A DNA stretch of 64,000 bases from Phytoseiulus persimilis (lineage: Eukaryota; Arthropoda; Arachnida; Mesostigmata; Phytoseiidae), in NCBI GenBank assembly GCA_037576195.1, contig CM075102.1, positions 34,096,745 to 34,160,744 on the forward strand, read 5' to 3'. A program made the translations under genes and the position numbers. Each line of letters starts with the position of its first letter. The stretch's first letter is position 1. The notes under the pieces were generated by a model that worked only from the letters and a program-made list of their open reading frames with translations, made no database searches and had not been told where the DNA came from. Positions 36,928-48,100 of the stretch are shown in pieces.

Positions 36928-39074
36928 CTAAGTATCAGTGGGACGAGGGAGCTGCTCACAGGTGGTTGCGCTCCGTGCTGCTTCAATGCTGTGCTCGGTG
37001 GCGATGCAATTCTTGGTGCCTTGAGGAGTTGGCCGACGTGTCACGGGAAAAGAATTAGGGCGAGCCACTACAGGTACGTACTGTCATGGCCAAGTCGACA
37101 TGGTTTGTAGCGATCCAAGAAGCAACCACCTTTGCGAGGATTCCATACTACGAGACCGGCCGTGGTATCCCGGACGAGCGCAGCTCACAATTCATTTGTG
37201 CGGTGAATGAAGCCTCGTTGCCCTTGAGGCGGAGGCGAGGGATTACTCCAAAATAGTGCTTCTTCAACCAGGCTGAGCTTCTCATCCGGCTTCGACTGCG
37301 TTCTCGGAAGGTTGACGGTCATCAAGAAGTCCTGGATGGCAAGGGTACGAGACTTCGATCATCCTGAATTGCATCGACGATCCCCGCTTTGCAGAAATCG
37401 AATTATGCAACAATGCATTCATACAAATAAAATCTAGTTCAGTCTGGGGCAACGAAGCTCGCATGGAACGCGCGGACCTACGCTCAATTCGGCGACGAGC
37501 CTCCTCGGCAAGGCTCCGGCACGCTCAGTTCTACCGGAAGTGAGTGAGGATATTTACCTCGAAAGGCTCAATTCATGGTCGAGTCCTAGCTCCGAAATCT
37601 CAAAACCATGTCGCTCAAGCGTTGCCCTATAAAGGAGAGTTCTTTCCCCCTTGAGCTCAGCACATGAAGGCATGAAATCCGATATAGACGAAATTACGAT
37701 AGTTCAGTGCAAATATGTACAGGTGGGATCAGGGCAAGACACACATATTTGCCGTCTCTCGAATAAACTGAACTGCCGTCTCGGCTCTGCGGGTATCATA
37801 TCAAATGGATGCGACGTGATGGAAGCACTCATGCAGTTGCAGAAGAAATTTCTCTCTACCAACAACAACAACGCTGGGCTAATGTATGTTGCTGGGAGAC
37901 GCCGGAGCTTGCATCGAGTACTTGCGTCGAATAGGAGTTCTTCGAGAACTGCCAAACGAGGGGTGCCCTGGAAAGTCGCAATGGGTTGCCAGCTCGTCAG
38001 CCTGTTCAAGGATGCGGACCTTTGTGGAAGAGACATCGACCGGGAAACCACGGAATGCATTGACTTCCGACTTCGACTCCCAAGATCCGTATGCGAATTC
38101 TCCCGTGATACGAAGTGCTCTTCCAAGTCTGTCAGCGTGGCCGAGGAAGCAGTTGCTCCCTTTCAATTTTTTTCCCAGCTCTCCTAGCTCAATCAGATTC
38201 GTCATCACGGTCGTCTGTTGGTCTTCCTGAAAATTACATGGAAGTAGCGGTTTTCCACCGAAAATAATCCTGGGTTCGCTCTTGATCGAGCCCGAATGTG
38301 GCATGGCAACCGATCTTTCCCAAGACGTTCAAATTGAAATATGAGAGTTCCGACGACACGGTCCTTCGTCCCTTGGTCGGCTGGTGGGATTCTGTTTCCT
38401 GGCGTGGACGCTGAAAGGACAGGGTGACTCAAATGACAGCCATTGACCAAGGACAGGAGCTTTGCGCATGGCTCGGGTACTGGTCGACAAACATAGCCAC
38501 CCTCTAAGAGATCTCTTATGTCGAGTTCCAACAAGGGTGAGAGCTTGTGTATGTCATCCATGTGGTCTTCCACATTGTTGGATAGGGTTTGGGACGCACC
38601 AATAAGATTGACAGATACAGATGTGAAACAGTTTCGAGTTTCGACTCAGAAGAAGCGGATAGGAATTCAATAACGATTGTCCGCTCCCATGAGTGAGAGC
38701 TAGTTCCCAGGTTTCCTTCTCTGGGGTACTTCTCGGGAGGGGAGATTGCTGACGACGGGGAGCCCCAGTCGAGAATCCACACTCAATCAGGTGTATTCAT
38801 AGTCAATCTGGGACCAGCGTGCAAGATTCGATTGGGTTGGCGTTCTGAAACAGTACTCACTGATGGAACGCTGAAAAGGAACAGCCCGTTTTCTCAAAAG
38901 AATGCATGCTCTGCCACAACAGAGACGGAAAGGAGGACTTTCGAGCTATAGTATTGGCCTTGCCGAAAGTCGTGGAAATGGTCGGATGGAAAAATCACAT
39001 GCGTTCATGTCAGTTTCCTCGAACTGGTCCTAAAACTACATATGTGATCTCCAGGAACACGGACAACCACAGCG
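36928..39074. other. Interval upstream of the G-protein alpha gene, nothing recognised
   Basis: Overlapping frames on both strands (for example 37651-38187 plus and 37879-38304 minus) carry no recognised domain. A possible acceptor (accacag) just before 39075 hints that a non-coding first exon of the G-alpha gene lies somewhere here. Confidence 0.4.
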
Positions 39075-41101
39075 ATGATGGAGATCATGTGCTGCTTGTC
39101 AGAAGAGGCAAAACTGCAGCGCAAGGTCAACGATGAGATCGAGAAGCAACTCAGTCGCGACAGGACTGAGCATAGCAGGTTGGTTTCGATAGGGTAGCTG
39201 AACACAGAGAGATGTGGCGACCGGACAAGCTTTTGACGGAGAATTTGAACTGCAGAGAGCCGAATGCAGTTGGTGGGGAGCAAGTTCGGAAGTCTTTCAA
39301 AGCTCACTCAGCCGGATATTTTCCACCAGGGAGACCAAGTTCCTATTGTTGGGCCCGCAGGACGTCGGCAAGACGACTTTCATGAAGCAAATGCGCATTA
39401 TCAATTCGGTGGGATATGAAGATGATTTATGCGCGCACATCTGTGCTGTGTTTCAAGAACTGGTGCACGCAATGCAGAAAATGATTCACGCCATGGATAC
39501 TCTCCGGATTAGATACAGCAACCCCATGAGTGCCGAATGGGCGAAAATTGTGACTTCAGCACGGATTCAGGAGATAAACACAGGTGAGTTTGTCCAGAAT
39601 CCAGCAACCTGTTTAGAGGAGGTTTTCTCACTAGATAGCTGTGACGAATTCTAAATAAAGATGGGGTGGTGACGTGAGACAGGGTTTCAGCGCATTCGGG
39701 AGAAGAGTGGGTTCCGGGAAAGCCCGCAGACCAATGACACCGCTTGTCGATAAGCACGAGTTGATTAGGCTTCTTAATTAGTGGTGACTTCATCGCCCAG
39801 TGCAATGTTAGCTCGCTTCGATGTCAGCGCTTGGAGTCTCTGATTCCGATTGCGCTCAGCCCCCGCTGCAGCATCTCTGTCCTTCGCTCCTTCCGTGCCT
39901 TCTCCCCGATGACAATCCCTCCACCCTACTCTTGTTCATCTCCTCTCCGAACTCCGCTTTCTCGGTGTCTTTTTCGCGTCGAAAGGACAATTGGATGACG
40001 TCGGTATGAAAGCGGAGAACGGCGTTCCCCCGTTGATGTCGGCACTGCTGGTTGGCGTCGTTGCTCGTTGTTGGCTTGAGATTTTTTTTTAATGCGTCCT
40101 TTCCTGTTTGCATAGCCCTGCCACGTAACCTAGCTGAGGCTTTACGGCGCCTTTGGGAGGACGATGGGATTCAGGAGTGCTACACGCGCAAAATCGAGTG
40201 CGGACTCGAGGAAACAACGGATCACTTCTTGTCAAATATTAACCGAATAACTTTACCTGGATACATTCCCAGTATGGAAGACTACTTGTTCATCAAAACA
40301 CCCTCAAAAGGTTAGCTGCCATTCCCTCCTGATTCCAGGGCCGTTGGCAATCGGTCGAGTCTTCCCAGAAGAGCAACTATCACCCGGGACTCCGATCTCA
40401 TTTCAGGGATCACTGAATACAACATCATGATTGACAATGAGTTCCCGTCTCGAATCGTCGATGTGGGAGAGCAGAAGTCGGAACCCAAAAAGTGGATCCA
40501 TTGTTTCGAGGACGTCAGCGGTGTGATATTCATGGTGTCTCTAGCGGATTTCGAGAGTCAAGAGAAGATGATCGAAGCGCAACGCCTCTTCAAGCTCATA
40601 GTTACCTCAAACTGGTTCACCGAGTCTCACATTTTACTCATACTCAACAAAAAGGATATTTTCGAGCAGAAGGTTGGGCGCGGACGTACCTTCGCGCAGA
40701 TCTACCCAGATTTCACAGGCCCGGCGAACGATTCAAGGAGTGCTAGAGATTTCATGCGTCGGATTTTCTCGCGTATAGAGCCCGAGAGACCGGTCTATTA
40801 CTTCTTCACGTGCGCCACGGACACCGACGACATAAAGTACGTGCTCCCAACGTTGAGAGAGATCGCAAGCGTGAAGACAGGCGCCCGGAGTCGGGAGCCG
40901 TCCGACGCTGCTTCGTCTACCTCGGCAATGGCCGCCGTAGCCGAAGCGATCAATGGTGTGAGCACCGCTGCTGCTGGCGGAGCTATCCCCGGCCCGGGTC
41001 CAGCCCCGGTGTGCCCGCCATCGGCCGTCACGAACCCTCTCATCATCCCGACTCTCCCTGATGAAACTGATGCTGAGCACCGAAAACATTTCAATTACTG
41101 A
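39075..41101 (+). CDS. Divergent Gq-derived G-protein alpha subunit
   Basis: Four exons, 39075-39178, 39330-39583, 40116-40310 and 40407-41101, join in frame through GT-AG introns to 415 residues (Gq is about 355). Gq ancestry shows in CCLSEEAK near the N-terminus (two palmitoylatable Cys), AMDTLRI, KWIHCFEDV, the guanine-binding NKKD (265-268) and FTCATDTDDIKYV. Changes: P-loop GPQDVGKTT (43-51) for GTGESGKST; switch I FIKTPSKGI, with Lys180 at the catalytic Arg and Lys184 at the Mg-binding Thr; switch II DVGEQKSEPKKW, with Glu206 for the invariant Gly while the catalytic Gln207 stays. After TDDIKYV the usual ~26 residues ending near KEYNLV are replaced by ~85 residues rich in Ala, Pro, Ser and Gly. 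Hydrolysis, Mg binding and receptor coupling are predicted to be altered. Intact frame and splice sites argue for a working gene. ATGs at 39078 and 39087 are alternative starts. Confidence 0.92.
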
Positions 41102-44100
41102 CCAAGGCCAAAGCCTCTGCGGCTGCCTCAAGGGCGAAAAATCACCTTCATATTTCCGGACAAGTGACTCGCTGAGCGAGAGCGATATCCAATACTCAAC
41201 GGTGGGCGCTCGACAAAGACACATCATTTCCGCATTTCGATTTTTCATTGCTTCCTCGCGCTTCCCTGAGGTCAATGAATCGTCGCAGTTCGATATCCCA
41301 TGTGTTTGTTAAGCCTTCGCAATCCATCGGTCGATCGAGATACAACTCACAGACACATGTGGTTCACCGCCTTTCCTACCGTAGGAACAACATCACATGG
41401 TCGTCGGGAGAGCTCGAGTTCTTTTTACCAACGGAGGACGATTTCTTCAATCTAAAACGACCTCCTCTGTCGAGTGGTTTTCTTCCCCGGAACTCATCTA
41501 TGTCGGCTACTTCATTTGTAGAATCAATCTCGAAGGACTCGGTGGTTTCTACTCACTGTGTTAGTTATTCGGCTCCGCCTTCGACGGTGGCAACTTTTCG
41601 CCTCTGGGGATCTTCTCCTCGATGGTTTCATTGTGCACCGAAACGACGGAACAGCTCAGTCTGAGATCGTTTGCCATCTGGCCCTTTTGTTGTACGAGGA
41701 TAGAGCCAAGGTTTTCCACCTGAACGAGTTCGCAAAGACCAGACGCAGCGGTGTCAGGTTGACGTCACGCGCTTCTTCTCGTGACTCGTGCTGCTCCTAG
41801 AGCAGCGAACTGCGGAGAAGTGTGTGTTCCAACAACTTGACGATAGGAGAAAATCACCCCCGAGGCGGAAGGACGCCACGGAGCGCGATTGTTCTTTATT
41901 TCCTGCCATCCTTCGAATGCCATCTCAAGATCCGAGTGACCCAGATGCAGGAGTCCATGCACAACTTGTGAATATACTTTTTTCCACATTGTGGCCTGTC
42001 AACTCCTGCGATAAGAGGAGAATATTGGGGATGAAGAGTGAAAGGAGCTCCAATTCACTCACAATCAAGTCGAGCGCGGAATTTATGAGTGAATCCCGGT
42101 TCGTGAATTCTCGCTTCCTGCCCACTCCGAGTGTTGGTGTCGCATTTTGTGCGGAGATCGGGTAGTCGTCGCGGCTTTGAGTTTCCTTCGAAATGAATGA
42201 CACGGTGACTGTGACTCACAATCAGACTCTGCGCGAACTGAGCTGTCGTTGAGCTTTCGATTCGCAGCCAGACGAGCATGGCAGCGAAGCCCGAGCCCGA
42301 ATCCGCCTCGCGGTGGGAATCCGAAAGGAAGACTCTCGCGAATATCTGCTCCCGTCATCTTCGTTAGATTCCCAAAAGTGCTCTCACTGTTCGTGGAATT
42401 CCAATATTGTTATGTGAGTATTCGGGATGGAAGCTCCTGGATGGCAAACGACCTATAAGCAAGGCGGAGTTCTCATGATAACGCTATGTGTACTAGCAAA
42501 ATGGAAAAAATGGTTCTTGGTCTCCTCCGATAGGCTTTTGAGGGAAGAACGGAGTCGGAAGTGACTGAATGAGTAGCAGTGCGAGGAGTCGATGACTTTG
42601 GTGGTGATGTGATTGAGTGGAAGGAAGACGTCGATGACGGATCTCTCAGTGGATAGATCTCTTGATGAATGGGCATCTATTCAATGAGAATGTACATATA
42701 TACTCGCAACGTCTCTGCCACTGGAGGCGGGGAACTATGAAGATGCTGGAACGGTTTCAACAGCATTTTCCTCTCAATTATCCAATCTTCTCCGTATCTC
42801 TGTATGTGAACATTTTTACGGAAACGCGAGTTTGGATTCCAAGTCGGAGCGTGTGCTCTTGTGTGAGTGTTGTCGACCCAAGATACCGAACGAGTTGACT
42901 TCACTCGAATGCTGGAACCCGTTTCCCGCGCTGTTGCGGACTTCGAAACCACCTGGCGAGTGTCTGTGGAGACCTTTCAATCTGAGAGATTCCCAGTAGT
43001 TAACCAGGCGCTAGCATCACCGTGATGGACCACGAGCTCACGGAGCAACTTGACTTCAACTCCGAAAGGATGAAACTCCGAACCGAGTTCGCAGCTGTTT
43101 GATGCTCGTTGTCACAGATTCCGCTCTCATACGAGTCATTGTACAATGAGAGAAACAGAAATACTTTGAGAATAAACAAAGGTTACCTCTAATGTACAAA
43201 ATCTGCCTATGCGACTTTGTTGTCTATATTCGCTATCGATCTGGGCACGAACCTCCAGATCCAGCGGCTGAGGGTGCTCGAGATGGGTAAATCATCGGAG
43301 CGATAACCGACGCAATCACGCAAAATACGCGCAAAGAGACAAGGTGTAAAGGATGATGGTTTGCTGGGAAGTTGTTCGCTGCTCCCGGATGTCAAGAACA
43401 AAGCGAGCATCGCATAGAGCCCTGACGTCAAGAGGCTCTTATCGGAAATCTCTTCTGAGCACGAGGACGGCTGCTTTTTCATCTTGTTGTCTCGGGTAGC
43501 CCTAGAAGTCGCAGGGAGAGCAACTACGGCGGCGGCAGAAGCAATAGTCTCGCCGCGAAGCCGTCGAATTTCGCATCAAACTGATTGCTCGCTGCGTAGT
43601 GTTGTTGCAAACTCGATCCCAATACGGTTCCGTACGAGTGATCCCTTTATATCATCATGCTCCGCTATGCGCTCTCCCTGAAAACGTAAATTGCGTATTG
43701 TTCCGCTCGACAGTGCGTACTGCGCCGGGAGGAACACTAAAAAAGCCACCAGGTGCGCACACAACCTAATCTTGGCCGCCCACTTCACACTGCGCCTGCC
43801 GGTCTAGCGGCTCGGCAGTCGGGCGGCCCGACAGTCAGCCATCCGCCGAGTCGTTCGCTCGGCAGCCAGGCAAGCAGCCTAGCTCATTTATTCGTTCGAT
43901 TTCCGCTTGCGGCGGACAGGCAGGCAGGCTCGCTCCCCTTCCCTTCCTCCGACCCTTTCCCCACCTTGTCTTGACAAGCTGCCAGTGGAGCGTTATTATG
44001 CATCCACATTTCTTTATCTAGCCTCAACCGGGATTCCATACTTGAAGACGGAAGATTTTCCGTCTCGGAACGCCTGGTCAGCATCACCGGGGGAATGTTA

Positions 44101-45040
44101 TCGCTGCTCGAGCTATCCGCGAGCAAGATGAATAAGACCGATTGCGAGGCGAGTCGATCGAATGGATACTGATTGATATGCTCACCAAAGGTGATTCCCT
44201 AGCAAAACCTATATCAGGAAGCTTCTTCCTCGAAGAGCTTTTCTCGGAAGAACGGAAATTCACTTCCGGGTCAATGTCGAGAACCCATCAGGAACGCTCC
44301 ACTCCAACAACCGGATTCCGTCCGAACGGCGGAATGGATACTATCAGATGAAATGTTCGACCAAACCGACGAAGCTCCTCGACCATCTTCCGCGACTCCC
44401 CAGGAAGAGGAGCGGCCCCCATCGCTCGAGGGACGATCGTTCTCGTATCGATGCGTCTGGTTTCAGCATTTCATTGTTTCATCTTTCGCGCAAATCTGCC
44501 AGAAACTTCTAAATCGCCGTACGCGAGAGCAGGCGCACTCGCCGTGGAAGAGATACCTGTCTTCTGTACGGCTCGAGTGACGTCGCGTGGCAAAATGCTT
44601 CTTCTCGTTTCCCCTCGTTTCCTCCCCTGGAAAACGGAGAAGACTGTGACACGTTTTGACGTTTCCGGTTGCTGGCGTTGTTCCCGGAAAAACTGTGAGC
44701 CATCAGCGGTAGTGAATCCGTCACGGTGACGTTTGCCATTCGAGCATCTCGCGTCGGAGGAGCAGACGAGAGGGAACTGTCTCTCATGGCAGCCGTCGAG
44801 ATGTTCTCTGCAAGACAGACTGCTTGAATGACTTTTGGTTCCTGCAGCTGAGCCGAGGCTTCCTGAGCCACGTCGAGACCACAAACAAGCCTACCGAAGC
44901 AGAAGACAACCGCAGTGTGAGGTCACTGGGCGAACCCACGCCGAACAAGCGAGTAAACACGAGACCGAATCGAAGTCTGAACCGCGGTTTCGAGTACCCC
45001 CCTGTTACTCGAAGCTACTGCGCGACGCAGGAGCAGCGTG
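41102..45040. other. Gene-poor interval with GC-rich stretch
   Basis: No coding region recognised. The first plus-strand AATAAA after the G-alpha stop is far off at 43171-43176, so the end of that mRNA is unclear. A GC- and CpG-rich stretch at about 43,780-43,980 contains a nested palindrome and could be a promoter. Confidence 0.4.
43808..43853. repeat. Nested GC-rich palindrome
   Basis: The outer arms CGGCTCGGC (43808-43816) and GCCGAGTCG (43845-43853) pair at 8 of 9 positions. Inside them GTCGGG (43818-43823) pairs perfectly with CCCGAC (43827-43832) around a 3-base loop. It lies in a CpG-rich tract and its function is unknown. Confidence 0.6.
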
Positions 45041-45114
45041 ATGAGGCTTGCTTCCGTTCTCGCTGTACTTGTCCTCGTTGCGACGTTATGCGAAGCGAGC
45101 GAGAAAATTGCGAG
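45041..45114 (+). CDS. Candidate first coding exon with a signal peptide
   Basis: ATG at 45041 opens MRLASVLAVLVLVATLCEAS, a good secretory signal peptide with predicted cleavage after CEA, followed by EKIA and a donor AG/GTATGT at 45115. It resembles the first exon of the cuticular protein gene on the opposite strand (MRLALVVLAVLVGVACAENR), which also ends just after the signal peptide at a splice donor. This is a common arrangement in cuticle genes. No second exon was recognised downstream before 50,300. It may be the start of a gene with a distant or unrecognised second exon, or an orphan copy of a first exon. The call rests on one short exon. Confidence 0.35.
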
Positions 45115-48100
45115 GTATGTTAGATTGATGACGCAAAAATATCATGGAAAGTTCCCAATCGTCCTCCTGCCTGCCGGTCGATGTTGTTCTTTTGAGAAAG
45201 GAAATCACTCGTCGCGCGATGCATGCGTCGTACAGATGCATTCAGGGACTCGGCGGAACAACCATCTCGTTCGTGTCTGGCTCGGAAGATTCCTCTCGAA
45301 CGCGAGATGTTCTCTCACACGAGCCACACAGCCTTCGTAGTCCTCAACATGAAGCCCATGACCTCCGATTGGACGCGCCGAATATTCCAAGTGGGAGTTG
45401 GAAGGATGGAAACATCGAGGAAAGCGAGAGGCCTCCTTTCGCCCGGTCGAGGTGGATGGTGAGCTTGACCTCGCAGGCACGGATTCACCCGATAACCTGC
45501 TCTTAGTGTACCACGTGCAGGAGCGTCCCGTGAATCGTTCAGATATCGCGTCGAAAAGCTGGATCTCCAGCGAGTCACCGCTGCTGGCGACCGAGTCGGG
45601 CTCATTCGGACAGAACCAAGTTTGTAAACGCCGCTGTGCGATTCGTGAACTCCTTTCGACGCGAGCAGGGGAACTGTCGAGGAGCGAGCAGAGTCGGCTC
45701 GACTCCCGGAAGGTCTCTGGTGGTTGCTTATTCGGATCGGCCCCATGAACCGACGGGAGAGAGCGCATGAAGGAGGAAACGAACGTCCATCATCCTGATT
45801 GGAACAAAGGATATCTGTCCGAAGAGACCACAAGGAAGAAATTCGAGAACGCTCCGAAATCGCGACTTTTTTGCCCGGGAAATTCCTCTCTTTGGTGTTC
45901 GTCTGTACGACCCTGTATCCGTGAGGCTTCGTATCACGTACGCTCTCTTGTGAGGTTTCTTCCATCCTATCCGATGCTCCGCATTCAGACCCGGACGGTA
46001 ATTTTTTCGTCGGCGAATCTATTATTGATATTCGGGAGTTCGGCTCTCCCGTGTAAGCTCATTGCTCCGCCGACCGAATGGCTGCTTCGGCTCCCCGTCC
46101 GTGTCTGCGTACTAGCGGCCGAGCAGGGATGCATATCAGTGACGCGGTCCGATCGAGGTGAAAACTCTCGGCGACGCATCGGCGGTTTTCGTAGGAGCGG
46201 TCGAAGTCGGTCGGTCGAGCCGTATTGAGAACATCCGATCAGGTGAACGGATCTCGAAGCTCGTGCCCTCACGAATCCTTTTCCCCGAAGCCGCATAGAG
46301 CGCGAGCAGGCGTCGAGAGTTCCGCCTCGTAGTATTTTTTCGCAGAAAGTTGAAAATCCGGAAGACCTTGAGCCCACTACTTCCCGTTGCAGATGCGCCA
46401 CTTCACGAAGAATCCATCGACTCTGCAGATGGTGTCATAACGACATGAAGCTCGAAGGAACCTACGGGAACTGTTGCAGAGAAAACCCGCACGTTTTCAA
46501 AACATGCCAAGACCTTCATGCTGAAGTCCACCGAGACCAGACCACCGACAACGCCACCGATAGCTCATAATAATCAATACAGATGAAGTCGATCATGTGG
46601 GGAACGTCGCATTCAATTCTAGTGTTGTGCATCCGCCCGCGGGAACGTTCGTTGTGTTCTGCTCGCGCTTTGTGGTCAAGCACAGAACAACTTGGTGAAC
46701 GCTTCGATGTCTATTCGTCACAAGTTCTGATGGGTGGAGTTCGAGAACGCCGAGTTTCATGATGAGACTCATCTCTAAAGTCGCGAAGGAATCGAACTCA
46801 TTGAACCTCCAGACTTGTCACCGTACGATTCATCGCCAGGCGTATCACGATGATTCTGAGAATTTTCGGCATCACCAAGGAGGTGATTTCCATCCAGGAA
46901 CGAGGACTCCGTTTAGAACGGCCTCGAGACTAATGAGCGGGCCAGCGGGAGAGAGGCTGTACCTTCCTGCAGCACGGTTCGAGGCGAGTCCGACGGGAAG
47001 CCCTGAGCGAGAGCCGAGGAGAGCTGATATTTACATTCGGAGCAGGCACAGGTCACGTCGTTGCTCGACTGGCGCCTGTGAAATTTGAATCAAGTGGCCT
47101 CGTGAATGCGTTGACGAATGAAATTCCCGAGAATCCACCGATTGCATGAGCAGATTTGCGAGCTCGATCACCGCGACCTCGACGACCGTATGTTGAAATC
47201 AGGGCCTCATCCTCTCGTGCCCGACCTCGCATCCAAGCCATTGGCGAATCAAGGAGTAGGTTTGAAGAGAAACTCCGGAGATCGAATTTCTTGATAGAAA
47301 CCCGTCCCTCCTCCTCCTCCATATTAACCGACTAGTCCAACCGGTTTCCAACTGGCATTTGCGACTGATTCCAGATGCACACCATCTATTTCCCGCTTCC
47401 AGGTTTCCGTTACGTGCGACGACTCGTGAACTCTGCTGAAAATGCCCCAAGCTTCCGCACGGAGACGATGCTATAATGCAGCTATTCAACATACATTCCG
47501 AACTCCGCCGCTCTTGCGGGAGCTCCTCGACGCAGTTCTTCCCACTGAGGAAATACCAGATGAAATTCTGTGCACGAACTTTTTTGTCCTGTCGCTCCTG
47601 AAAGGAGAGTATAACTCGTTTGCAATTCTTTTGAAAGAGGATGCTGGAACGTTGCAGCGCCTTTGACCTTGAATACTGCTCTGTTCCGAACAACAAGAAG
47701 ATCACTACGATATCTTCAAACGGAGAGGCCGTTATTTAATTCACGGTCGCTAGTCGCCGACTACGCACGTGTTCAACGGATCGGAGCCAGTACCCAAGAA
47801 CGGTTTTTACGAAAGCATCTGAATCCAATGGTGCCTGTTCCTGGAAACGTTACGACACCGGCGGGTGCAAAAGCCTTCAATTCACTCGTAATGACTATGA
47901 TAATGATAGCGCATACGGTCAGGTGAATAAGCTGAAAGATACCCTGAGATACTGCTTGCCCGGATTTGCCAGCGCCTCGAATGGCCGACGTCCCGAACGC
48001 TCTTAGCTCAAGGTGCCCATAATGGTGTCGATCGGGTTGCTCCCTTCGTCTCGTGCCAACCCGGATTTCCAGATTCCGGCTCGGTCGACCAGGGCTTCCC

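Noticed and set aside
37879-38304. 141-codon minus-strand frame that looks protein-like
   Set aside because: A plus-strand frame of similar length overlaps it, and neither has a recognised family or splice support.
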